Below, one piece after another: positions 1-7,089 of a stretch of DNA of 8,603 bases (the first letter of the stretch is position 1; each line of letters begins with the position of its first letter). The stretch spans positions 1-8,603 of the forward strand of contig CATILC010000138.1 in NCBI GenBank assembly GCA_949516455.1. The letters run 5' to 3'. The position numbers and the translations under genes were made by a program. The notes beneath the pieces are model-generated. The model saw nothing but the letters and a program-made list of their open reading frames with translations, did no database searches and was not told where the DNA came from. The DNA is from Flavobacteriia bacterium (lineage in GTDB: Bacteria > Bacteroidota > Bacteroidia > Flavobacteriales > Schleiferiaceae).

Positions 1-2885
1 AGTGATGTACTGCGGACAAAACCACGGCCATGTGTGGCCAGATCGATATATCCGCTGTAGAGCGTATCACCTTCCCATGAGCTGCGCTTGTCATAGCCCT
101 GTTTGACCATAAAGACCGGAACGTTTGCGAAGCCGTCGTCCTCAGCCGTCCAGCTGGGTGCTGCCTGATCGATGTTCGAAGTACTCCACACGCCGTACTC
201 CGTACCCAATATGACTTCGGATCCATTGAAGAAATTGAAGACCCCATCATAAACGGGCATCTTCGGAAGGTCGCCCTGCTTGCTTGCGAAAATGGGCGAT
301 ACCGAAGTGGCATTGCTTGAGTAATACAAATAGGCATTGTTGCCGTAGTTGCCCAGGGTGACCAATACGCGGTCGTTGTCGTTTGGATCGATCGAGATGC
401 CTGTGATCCTCCGGCCAGAGTAACTGGTCACCAGATCGATGGATGTCACGCGATCGGTATTTCCGTTGTCTACGTCTGCAGATTCTCTGCTGCGCGCCTG
501 ATTCAGGTTGCTGATCCTGTACAACTGACCGGAAGTCGTTCCGACCCAAAGGATATCACCATCGTCACTGACGGTCATGACGGTCACGGAATTTCCATTT
601 CCTACGTCCAGAATGTGCCACCAGTTCACCCTTGGTGTGGCGAAGTCAAATACTTCACGTGTCATCCACACGCCACCATAGTTGTTGCCACCAAAGGCAG
701 TTCGGCCGCGCAATCCCATGAAGAATGCACCTTGGATCGGATCCTGAACCATGACCGAATCACCTGTGGACATGGTCATAGGAACTGTGTACGTAAAGGG
801 CTTATTGAAAACAGAGCTCTGAATGATCACCTCATCCCCGGCGTCATAGGTCACATCGCAGTAGGCATTCACTTCCAGCGAGAAATACTGATTGAAACGC
901 GCCTTGAAGGCACCTGTGGCCGGATCGAACCACCCTGAGCCATCTCCGCTGAGCATTCCGTTCGCATCACTTGTCAGCTCCTGAGGACCATGCACCACAC
1001 GAAACGAAGAAGTAATGAACTCAGCAGCGGGCTGAGGCACCTCTATTGTTCCTTCAGACGCTGTATCGCTCAGCAGGGCAAAACCAAGTGATTTAATGGC
1101 CCGCTCCGCCTTCCACTGCACACTGTCAGCACTGTTCACATCTTCTGCAGATTCCCAGAGCTCAAAGGGTGCGATGAATTCAGCAAAGGATGAAGAAAGG
1201 GAGCCAGAAATGAATTGCGGATCCATTCGTGGGAAGTCATAAAAGGACTCAAAAGATTCGCCACTGTTTTCACTTCGGCCCATGATGCCGTACTGCATCT
1301 CTTTGAAGAGCACCTTGGGCACCAACTTCGATGCCGCGACATATCCTCCATCTCCATCGAGGTTGGCGAATACATCTGTCGCAACTTCATAATCGATCCC
1401 CGGAGTGCGCACCCCGTAGTTGCCGTTGTTCAACTCAGGAAGGACAGCAATGGTTCCGTTGTCTTGCGAGCCTCCGAGGAACTGACCATCCGCTGAGGCA
1501 GTAATGCTGTAGAGCTGCAGGGTATTGTAATTGGTATTGACCGGGGTCCAGGTAAAGCCATTGTTGGCCGAGCGGAAAATGCCGCCGTCATTCACCACAT
1601 ATACGATGTTCGGATTGGTGGGATGCCAAACAGCATCGTGATTGTCCGCATGCACATAGAAGGGATTGTTCGGCGAGTCAAAACGAGAACCTCGGGCCTG
1701 CCAGCCCTCACTCGCACTCCAGGACCACAGATCGACACCTCCCATCAGGAAGCGCTCCGGATCGGAAGGATCCACCCCCAGGAGAAGGTCATAATCGCCC
1801 TGATTATTGAATGGGTTGAAGCTGTTGCTGCCCTGGATCATCAGCGTCCAGGTCTGACCTCTGTCCATTGTTCTGTAGACGGAGGACAATTCATCCGACC
1901 CGTCGATGTGCACGACGTATACATAATCAGGATTGGAGGGTGCCACAGCTATTCTCGAGCGTGCATTGTTTTGAGGCAGACCGCTTCCGGCCTTTGAAAC
2001 AAAACTGGCGTCGCTGCCATCGGGCGAGTACAAAATCTGAGTGGAAGACTTAACCCATACGCTTCCATCTGAGGCCACAGTGAAGTCTGTGATGCCATTC
2101 AACCATTCCGAAGGGGATAGACCGGGTGAATTTTCCACTGGATTGACCCACGTCTGACCGCCATCGTCTGTACGGCGCATTCCTCTGTTGGTGGCCACAT
2201 AGACGCGATCTGGCGTGCTGGGATCGGCATAGATGAAAGACATGGCCGCATATTCAGCCGAGCGAGAATTGGCTGTTGGTACAGTGGCAGGCAATACAGT
2301 AAATGTATTTCCTCCGTCCGTGCTCTTGAAGATTCCGCCACCGAGCATACCGCCGCCGCCGCGACCAAAGGCACCATAATGAAGGCCTTCACCTGTGCAC
2401 ACATAATAGTCGCCATTGACGGTCTTGGTAATGCCTGTAATGGCCTGATTGGATGCGTCGCCGTTGACCAGTTGCCAGGAGCTACCAGCAGTGGTGCTGC
2501 GGAACAATCCACCCGACACCGATCCTGTAAAAATGGTGCTCGGATTATCTGGATCGATGAACAAGGTTCGCGTTCGGCCACCAATATTCATGGGCCCCAT
2601 CTCCTGCCACTGCAAATTGAGTGCGGATGTTTTGAAGCTGCTGCGCTTTTGTTCGATCGCTGAACGAGCCGCGAGCACGTCCTGCGGATCGACCTCGCCT
2701 GTTGTCTGATTGGCGCGAAGTGCATGCAGCCAGGCGGCGGCACCTTTTGCTTCGTCCTTTACTTCCAGCTTTTGTGAACGGGGTGTGTAGACGGCTTCAT
2801 CTTTTCCGCCTGCGTTCCAAAAGATCAGTCCACCGATGGCGATGGCTGCAAGACCAGAAAGGGTCTTCATACTCTGTGTTCTCAT
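1..2885 (-). CDS. Asp-box (sortilin/VPS10-like) exoprotein, partial at 3' end
   Basis: The frame is open from ATG 2885 to the window edge (961 codons, no stop), so the C-terminus is missing. Residues 7-24 form a hydrophobic signal segment after a basic start. A beta-propeller follows, with Asp-box motifs (S/T-x-D-x-G-x-T-W type) near residues 128-137, 186-195, 238-246, 338-346 and 437-446, for example RTDDGGQTW. HADNHDAVWHP (412-422) with NDGGIFRS (432-439), and ATHGRGF close to the visible end, are typical of Bacteroidota sortilin-like 'VPS10 / glycosyl hydrolase' exoproteins. In known relatives a type IX secretion C-terminal domain follows; here it would lie off-window, so secretion by that route is inferred. 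Substrate and enzyme activity are unknown, and binding or adhesion is as likely as catalysis. The start could also be ATG 2870 (MKTLSG...). A GGAG lies only two bases before ATG 2885, so Shine-Dalgarno evidence is poor for both. Confidence 0.88.
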   Translation of the reverse strand, partial: MRTQSMKTLSGLAAIAIGGLIFWNAGGKDEAVYTPRSQKLEVKDEAKGAAAWLHALRANQTTGEVDPQDVLAARSAIEQKRSSFKTSALNLQWQEMGPMNIGGRTRTLFIDPDNPSTIFTGSVSGGLFRSTTAGSSWQLVNGDASNQAITGITKTVNGDYYVCTGEGLHYGAFGRGGGGMLGGGIFKSTDGGNTFTVLPATVPTANSRSAEYAAMSFIYADPSTPDRVYVATNRGMRRTDDGGQTWVNPVENSPGLSPSEWLNGITDFTVASDGSVWVKSSTQILYSPDGSDASFVSKAGSGLPQNNARSRIAVAPSNPDYVYVVHIDGSDELSSVYRTMDRGQTWTLMIQGSNSFNPFNNQGDYDLLLGVDPSDPERFLMGGVDLWSWSASEGWQARGSRFDSPNNPFYVHADNHDAVWHPTNPNIVYVVNDGGIFRSANNGFTWTPVNTNYNTLQLYSITASADGQFLGGSQDNGTIAVLPELNNGNYGVRTPGIDYEVATDVFANLDGDGGYVAASKLVPKVLFKEMQYGIMGRSENSGESFESFYDFPRMDPQFISGSLSSSFAEFIAPFELWESAEDVNSADSVQWKAERAIKSLGFALLSDTASEGTIEVPQPAAEFITSSFRVVHGPQELTSDANGMLSGDGSGWFDPATGAFKARFNQYFSLEVNAYCDVTYDAGDEVIIQSSVFNKPFTYTVPMTMSTGDSVMVQDPIQGAFFMGLRGRTAFGGNNYGGVWMTREVFDFATPRVNWWHILDVGNGNSVTVMTVSDDGDILWVGTTSGQLYRISNLNQARSRESADVDNGNTDRVTSIDLVTSYSGRRITGISIDPNDNDRVLVTLGNYGNNAYLYYSSNATSVSPIFASKQGDLPKMPVYDGVFNFFNGSEVILGTEYGVWSTSNIDQAAPSWTAEDDGFANVPVFMVKQGYDKRSSWEGDTLYSGYIDLATHGRGFVRSTS

Positions 2886-2914
2886 AGCTCCGTTGATAGA
2901 GATTTTAGCAATAA

Positions 2915-2943
2915 CAAGTATACAACCTCTTAAACGATAGCAG
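2915..2943 (-). promoter_or_regulatory. possible weak promoter for the Asp-box exoprotein gene
   Basis: On the minus strand TATACTTG (2922-2915) matches the Bacteroidota -7 consensus TAnnTTTG at five of six fixed bases. CTG (2943-2941) sits 18 bases upstream where TTG is expected at -33. It would give a leader of roughly 20 bases to ATG 2885. With a mismatch in both boxes this is only a candidate; read-through from lipA is the alternative. Confidence 0.25.
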
Positions 2944-2970
2944 GGCCCCGAAAGTTTGCCTAAAAGAGGT
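2925..2970 (-). repeat. 7-bp inverted repeat at the lipA 3' end
   Basis: In the direction of transcription ACCTCTT (2970-2964, in the last lipA codons) is followed 32 bases later by its exact complement AAGAGGT (2931-2925). The loop contains the palindrome GGGCCC (2943-2948). No T-run follows, so it is not a good intrinsic terminator. It could be a weak RNA structure between lipA and the exoprotein gene, or chance. Confidence 0.25.
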
Positions 2971-3832
2971 GTTTTTCTGCGTGATAGGAAGACCGCACCA
3001 GCGGCCCGCTTTCCACGTATTTGAATCCCATGGCCAGCCCTTCTTCCTTGAGCCGCTCGAACTGTTCAGGCGCTATGAATTCGGCCACGGGTAAATGCTT
3101 TCGGGTAGGCTGTAAATATTGACCAAGGGTGAGGATATCCACCTGCGCATCCCTCAGGTCCCTCATGGCCTCAAGCACTTCGCTTTCCGTTTCGCCCAGA
3201 CCGAGCATGATGCCCGTTTTCGTGCGCTTTTGCCCTTGTTCCTTCATGTAGGCCAGCACCTCGAGGCTTCGTTCGTACCGAGCCTGTATGCGCACTTTGC
3301 GCGTGAGGCGCTTCACCGTTTCCATATTGTGCGAAATGATCTCTGGAGCCACTTCAAGCAACCGGTCGATGTTCTTTTTTTCGCCTTTGAAATCGGGAAT
3401 CAGTGTCTCCATTGTAGTGGTCGGGCTGATCCTTCGCACCGCATTGACCGTTTCGGCCCAGATGATGGAACCGCCATCTGCAATGTCGTCCCGGTCCACG
3501 CTGGTCAAAACGCAGTGTTTGACCTTCATCAACTTGACCGATCGCGCCACGCGCTCCGGCTCTTCCCAATCCACCGCTTCGGGCCTACCAGTCTGGACGG
3601 CGCAAAAACCGCAGCTGCGTGTGCAAACATTCCCGAGGATCATAAAGGTCGCTGTGCCCGCACCCCAGCACTCCCCCATATTGGGACAGCTCCCGCTCTC
3701 GCAGATCGTGTGCAGCTTATAATTGTCCACGAGTTTGCGCACCGAACGGAAATTTTCTCCCGTAGGCAGTTTCACTCTCAGCCATTTGGGCTTTCGCTCT
3801 TCTTTCTTGACGACCGTAGGGTTCAATTCCAT
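2960..3832 (-). CDS. lipA: lipoyl synthase (radical SAM, 4Fe-4S)
   Basis: LipA inserts two sulfur atoms at C6 and C8 of protein-bound octanoyl groups, making the lipoyl cofactor of pyruvate and 2-oxoglutarate dehydrogenases and the glycine cleavage system in the cytoplasm. The 290-residue protein has normal family length and both cluster motifs. The auxiliary cluster motif is C44-x4-C49-x5-C55 (CESGSCPNMGEC), and the radical SAM motif is C70-x3-C74-x2-C77 (CTRSCGFC). The C-terminal RSSY (280-283) supplies the serine ligand of the auxiliary cluster. GRPEAVDWEEP and SHNMETV are also family signatures. ATG 3832 is preceded by a purine-rich GGAAAG a few bases upstream and lies inside the end of the upstream barrel gene (10-base overlap), which suggests translational coupling. 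The stop is TAG at 2962-2960. No lipB is visible in the window. Confidence 0.98.
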   Translation of the reverse strand: MELNPTVVKKEERKPKWLRVKLPTGENFRSVRKLVDNYKLHTICESGSCPNMGECWGAGTATFMILGNVCTRSCGFCAVQTGRPEAVDWEEPERVARSVKLMKVKHCVLTSVDRDDIADGGSIIWAETVNAVRRISPTTTMETLIPDFKGEKKNIDRLLEVAPEIISHNMETVKRLTRKVRIQARYERSLEVLAYMKEQGQKRTKTGIMLGLGETESEVLEAMRDLRDAQVDILTLGQYLQPTRKHLPVAEFIAPEQFERLKEEGLAMGFKYVESGPLVRSSYHAEKHLF

Positions 3833-4617
3833 TTCTTTCCAAAATTGAATGTGCAGTAGAACTGCAAAAAAGCCCTCTTGTTTTTCAAACCTTCCGGGTT
3901 TTGACCGGGAATATGAAAGATGGGCATCACATCAGGATAAACATCGAAAATGGCCCCAAGTTCGAGGGTGGTGACGCGTCGGTCCAAAATATTGAAATCA
4001 AATACTGCACCCGTTTTTAGATATACCCCTGGTCGCAAACTCATCTCCCCAAATCCCTCAAAAAAACTCGAGCGGCCATAGATGTCGTTGAAGTCGTGCA
4101 CGGCTGGATCGTAACGCTCTGTCGACAAGGTGAAACTCCCATTCCCAACCTCTTTGTAGATCTCCAAGTAAACCGGCTTGAGCAGCCCAAGGCTCAGGCC
4201 CGATGACCAAAACAGGTCAAATGCCACCGTGCCCTGATCGGTCTTGTCGAGCAGGGTGTAGCTGCGGACATAACCCGCACGCAGCGCATACAGGCTGTTC
4301 AGTTTCCAATAGACGAATCCCCGTGCACTGTTGTCGAAGGGATTGTAAATATTGACTTCTTTTTCGTGCCGAATATTGACCACATCGAGTTCCCAGCCCT
4401 GCCGGTTGTATCCATCGAGGTAATACTGTCTGCGGAAGTTGACGCCATAACCACGCGTGTGCAGCATCACACCAAAACTGTAGTCGTTGGTGTAGACCGT
4501 GCGTTTGAAATCGGCTTCGGTATCGAGCTGAGCAAAAAGGGAGGCGGGCAACAAGCACAAGGCCAAGACGACCCGTTTACAGAGATGTGCGCCGGAAGAA
4601 AAGAATGGCTGCTGCAT
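3823..4617 (-). CDS. outer-membrane beta-barrel family protein, function unknown
   Basis: From ATG 4617 the protein has about 264 residues and begins with a basic then hydrophobic segment ending LCLLPASLFAQ, a good Sec signal peptide cut after ALA-type SLFA. The mature part alternates aromatic and polar residues in short strands (for example SFGVMLHTRGYGVNFRR, LSLGLLKPVYLEIY, GVYLKTGAVFDFN) and ends FCTFNF-like with GKKWN, consistent with an outer-membrane barrel. I recall similar unnamed proteins in Flavobacteriia with the same HTRG(Y/F)G, GLLKPVYLE and C-terminal FGKKWN blocks; this is memory, not a search. A GTG start at 4662 would also be in frame but would overlap the small lipoprotein gene and spoil the signal peptide, so ATG 4617 is preferred. 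There is no clear Shine-Dalgarno. The gene overlaps the lipA start by 10 bases and lies 26 bases after the small lipoprotein, so the three are likely co-transcribed. No link to lipoate chemistry can be seen in the protein. Confidence 0.85.
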   Translation of the reverse strand: MQQPFFSSGAHLCKRVVLALCLLPASLFAQLDTEADFKRTVYTNDYSFGVMLHTRGYGVNFRRQYYLDGYNRQGWELDVVNIRHEKEVNIYNPFDNSARGFVYWKLNSLYALRAGYVRSYTLLDKTDQGTVAFDLFWSSGLSLGLLKPVYLEIYKEVGNGSFTLSTERYDPAVHDFNDIYGRSSFFEGFGEMSLRPGVYLKTGAVFDFNILDRRVTTLELGAIFDVYPDVMPIFHIPGQNPEGLKNKRAFLQFYCTFNFGKKWN

Positions 4618-4643
4618 CAAGGGAGAAAACGCATTCAGGGTTT

Positions 4644-4772
4644 TCAAGCATCCTGTGCACACTCTGCAGTCTCAACCGCAGAGTAGGCAGGACATTTTTC
4701 GGCCGATCCGCAAGAAACCATGCCCAACAAAAGCAGCGCACTGAGGATCGACAGAAGAAAATATTTTTTCAT
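4644..4772 (-). CDS. small predicted lipoprotein (42 aa)
   Basis: The gene starts at ATG 4772 and encodes MKKYFLLSILSALLLLGMVSC then a 21-residue tail. Two lysines, a hydrophobic stretch and a lipobox (MVS-C21) make a clear lipoprotein signal peptide. After cleavage the mature peptide would have only about 22 residues, starting CGSAEKCPAYS and containing two further cysteines (C27, C38). It has an AAGGA Shine-Dalgarno (4782-4778) five bases before ATG and a consensus promoter upstream, which supports a real gene despite its size. An in-frame upstream start at 4832 would place 20 non-signal residues before the signal and overlap the promoter, so it is rejected. I recall very short Bacteroidota lipoproteins with a CPAY-type motif but know no function. 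It is the first gene of the likely unit with the barrel protein and lipA. Confidence 0.8.
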   Translation of the reverse strand: MKKYFLLSILSALLLLGMVSCGSAEKCPAYSAVETAECAQDA

Positions 4773-4777
4773 TTTAG

Positions 4778-4782
4778 TCCTT
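4778..4782 (-). promoter_or_regulatory. Shine-Dalgarno of the small lipoprotein gene
   Basis: AAGGA on the minus strand lies five bases (CTAAA) before ATG 4772. It is the clearest ribosome-binding site in the window and fixes the start at the MKKYFLL signal peptide. Confidence 0.65.
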
Positions 4783-4793
4783 ATAGTGATGGT

Positions 4794-4826
4794 CAAAGTT
4801 AATGAAAAGCCCAAGGGGTTGTTCAA
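4794..4826 (-). promoter_or_regulatory. Bacteroidota-type promoter for the small lipoprotein-barrel-lipA unit
   Basis: On the minus strand TAACTTTG (4801-4794) is an exact match to the phylum's -7 consensus TAnnTTTG. A TTG at 4826-4824 lies 22 bases upstream as the -33 element, near the upper end of the known spacing. Transcription would start near 4788, giving a leader of about 15 bases with the Shine-Dalgarno in it. The site is in the divergent gap with ung. Confidence 0.55.
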
Positions 4827-4859
4827 GACCAACGAACCGATTGTCCAATCTATTGGCCC

Positions 4860-5552
4860 ATGGCGGAATTAAAGATGGAAAAAGGCTGGAAGATCCGGCT
4901 GGAAAAGCTCTTCCGGGAGAAGCCGCTGGCCGATATCAGGGCCGCACTTCTCGAAGAAAAAAGGAAGTACTTGGTCTATCCACCCGGGCCAAAAATATTC
5001 GCGGCCTTCGACCACACACCCTGGGATTCAGTCCGGGTCGTCATTCTTGGGCAAGATCCCTACCACGGTCCTGGTCAGGCCAATGGATTGTGCTTCAGTG
5101 TAGAACCCGACCTGCAACCGCTCCCGCCCTCCTTGAAGAACATCTATAAGGAACTCGAGGCAGATCTGGGCATATCGCCCTGTCCGCATGGCGACCTCCG
5201 TGGATGGGCACGACAAGGTGTGCTGCTGCTGAACAATGTGCTCACGGTTCGTGGCGGAAGTCCGCAGAGCCACCAGCATCTGGGCTGGTCCGTACTGACC
5301 GATGAAGCCATACGCCTGCTCTCGGAAGAGAAAGAACATCTGGTGTTCATGCTCTGGGGAAGTTCTGCACGGGCAAAGGCCAAGGATGTGGATCGCAGCA
5401 GGCACCTGATCCTCGAGTCCAGCCATCCCTCTCCCCTCTCCAACTACCGTGGATTTTCCGGCTGTCGCCACTTTTCAAAAACCAATGAGTACCTCACCAC
5501 ACATGGGATCGAAGCCATTGATTGGGATCCTTGCGCTGCTGCTCTGGATTGA
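4860..5552 (+). CDS. ung: uracil-DNA glycosylase, family 1
   Basis: Ung removes uracil from DNA by cutting the N-glycosidic bond, the first step of base excision repair after cytosine deamination or dUTP incorporation. The 230-residue protein has every family 1 landmark. The water-activating motif GQDPYHGPGQANGLCFSV starts at residue 64 with catalytic D66, and F79 stacks on uracil. LLLNNVLTV (122-130) carries the uracil-reading N125. The minor-groove loop HPSPLS (189-194) carries H189. GCRHFSKTNEYL near the C-terminus is typical of the family. ATG 4860 has no Shine-Dalgarno. ATG 4875 (MEKGWK...) has a GGA seven bases upstream and is a possible alternative; both leave the fold intact. It is the first plus-strand gene, divergent from the small lipoprotein gene, and its last 50 bases overlap the following outer-membrane protein gene. 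I found no convincing promoter of its own in the gap. Confidence 0.97.
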   Translation: MAELKMEKGWKIRLEKLFREKPLADIRAALLEEKRKYLVYPPGPKIFAAFDHTPWDSVRVVILGQDPYHGPGQANGLCFSVEPDLQPLPPSLKNIYKELEADLGISPCPHGDLRGWARQGVLLLNNVLTVRGGSPQSHQHLGWSVLTDEAIRLLSEEKEHLVFMLWGSSARAKAKDVDRSRHLILESSHPSPLSNYRGFSGCRHFSKTNEYLTTHGIEAIDWDPCAAALD

Positions 5553-7089
5553 AGCTCTGAGTGCTCAGACCTTTGAGATCCGGTTGGCTGGAGCGGAAGA
5601 AGATTGCGTAGAATGGGCAGGGATCTTCAAGGATGCCGACACCTGGAAAGTGCAGGCGCAGGGGCTTCGCGACTGCCTGCTTCAAAATGGCTATTGGACA
5701 TATTTCATAGATAGCCTGCACAGCGATACCAGCCGTATTCTGGCATTCACTGCTGGTAAAAAATGGAGATTGGACCGATCGAATGCCGAAAACCAAAGCC
5801 CACCCGAACGAGCTGTCAGGGAAGAACTTTATACCTGGGCCGACGCAGGGTACCCATTTGCACGCATCGAAATGGATTCGCTCTGGATGGAAGGGCGAAC
5901 TGTTTTCAAACGAGAGCAGATGATCGCCGGACCCCAATTGCGTCTGGACAGCTTGCTCATAGACCCAGGAGTTCCCATTCCGCCGGGCTTCCTTCGCCAC
6001 CATTTTGGACTGAAAAAAGACGATCTGTTTCGACAATCGACCGTGGACGATCTCGGGCGACGTGGGAGACAATTGGAATTCATGGAATTCAAAAGAGAAC
6101 CCGCACTTCTCTTTACAGAGCAAGGCGCTTGGATCTTCCTCTACCCCAAACGCAGAAGGGCCAATCGCTTCGATCTATTGATCGGATACAACAACGAGAA
6201 GGGTGCGGATGGAGCACTTTCTGGACAAGCCGATATCCGCCTGGTGAACAGCTTCAAGGCGGGGGAATGGGTCGGGATCAAGTGGATGGCCCCTCCCGAC
6301 GGTGCGCAGCAACTCCGCCTCGAACTGGGCCTTCCCTATTTGGCTGGCACGCGCTTCTGGCTGGAATCTGCCATGGAACTCTACAGAAAGGACAGCAGTT
6401 TCTTCAATTTGGATGCCTCGGTCAAGCTGCGCTATGCCTACCGGGCCCACTCGGGAATCTCCTTCGTATACCGCGGTCAGCAATCTCGGGTCGGCGGATC
6501 AGAGGACGGATCTGATGAGCGTTCGGACGTTCAGAAAGATCTCTTTGGTCTGGCGCTCGAATTGGACGGGCGAAACGACCTGTTCTCCCCGTCCGAGGGA
6601 AGCCTCTTCCGCATGGAAGGAAACGCGGGGAAACGCTCCACAGCAAGTGCGCAAAATTCTCAATATCAAGTGACTGCAGAATGGGAATCCTTTATCGGCC
6701 TGGCTTCAAAACACATTTTACGTCCTCGGCTGCAGCTGGCGGGCATGAGCGAAGACGGAGGACTCTATCAAAATGAGCTTTTCCGTTTGGGTGGAAGGAC
6801 TTCACTCCGGGGTTTCCAGGAGCAATCCCTTTTTGCCGCGCGCTATGCCATAGGCACGATCGAATACAGATACCGTGCAGGTGCCGACAGTTATTTTCAA
6901 GCCTATTGGGACGGGGCCGTTACACGGGATGCGCAGGCAGTCGATCGCAATTGGATGGCCATAGGAGCGGGCATTACACTCAAATTGAAAAATGCATTCG
7001 TACAGGTCGATCTGGCCATGCCCCATTCGGGCACTTCCTTTGATGCACGAAGCAGCATTCTTCACTTGGGCTACACGGGGCGATTTTGA
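5503..7089 (+). CDS. Omp85-superfamily (BamA/TamA-like) outer-membrane protein
   Basis: From ATG 5503 the protein has 528 residues. A signal peptide (GILALLLWIEALSAQ) is followed by a periplasmic part of about 200 residues with two or three POTRA-like units, near 48-91, 101-153 and 158-218. The last is the most convincing (PPGFLRHHFGLKKDD then ESF-like strands). A 16-strand-type barrel domain from about 222 follows. It contains the superfamily hallmark RGF in TSLRGF (residues 433-438, lid-lock loop) and ends in phenylalanine (GYTGRF), as outer-membrane barrels do. It is much shorter than BamA (~800 residues, five POTRA), so it is more like the short surface-antigen/TamA-type paralogues of Bacteroidota. 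Cargo is unknown. ATG 5485 or GTG 5449 would extend it further into ung; 5503 gives the cleanest signal peptide. It overlaps ung by 50 bases and its TGA overlaps the next start by four. Confidence 0.88.
   Translation: MGSKPLIGILALLLWIEALSAQTFEIRLAGAEEDCVEWAGIFKDADTWKVQAQGLRDCLLQNGYWTYFIDSLHSDTSRILAFTAGKKWRLDRSNAENQSPPERAVREELYTWADAGYPFARIEMDSLWMEGRTVFKREQMIAGPQLRLDSLLIDPGVPIPPGFLRHHFGLKKDDLFRQSTVDDLGRRGRQLEFMEFKREPALLFTEQGAWIFLYPKRRRANRFDLLIGYNNEKGADGALSGQADIRLVNSFKAGEWVGIKWMAPPDGAQQLRLELGLPYLAGTRFWLESAMELYRKDSSFFNLDASVKLRYAYRAHSGISFVYRGQQSRVGGSEDGSDERSDVQKDLFGLALELDGRNDLFSPSEGSLFRMEGNAGKRSTASAQNSQYQVTAEWESFIGLASKHILRPRLQLAGMSEDGGLYQNELFRLGGRTSLRGFQEQSLFAARYAIGTIEYRYRAGADSYFQAYWDGAVTRDAQAVDRNWMAIGAGITLKLKNAFVQVDLAMPHSGTSFDARSSILHLGYTGRF

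Noticed and set aside
2099..2584. Minus-strand open frame of 161 codons inside the Asp-box gene
   Set aside because: It is in another phase from the 961-codon frame, which carries the Asp-box repeats across the same bases without a break.
1..2885. Possibility that the Asp-box gene is a frameshifted pseudogene
   Set aside because: I followed one frame from ATG 2885 to base 3 with no stop, and recognisable sequence continues at both ends in the same phase.
2886..2959. Intrinsic terminator after lipA
   Set aside because: No GC-rich hairpin followed by a T-run is present on the minus strand; only a weak, long-looped inverted repeat is seen.
3119..3859. Long plus-strand open frame (246 codons) antisense to lipA
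   Set aside because: It mirrors a fully recognisable lipA with all cluster cysteines, has no family motif or signal peptide, and is rich in His/Phe/Arg as expected from the antisense of a coding frame.
5494..6123. Minus-strand open frame of 209 codons opposite the Omp85-like gene
   Set aside because: It is the antisense of a continuous, motif-bearing coding frame and shows no features of its own.
5763..6515. Plus-strand open frame of 250 codons inside the Omp85-like gene
   Set aside because: It is an out-of-phase frame with Arg/Pro/Gly-rich composition; the main frame has the signal peptide, RGF motif and terminal Phe.
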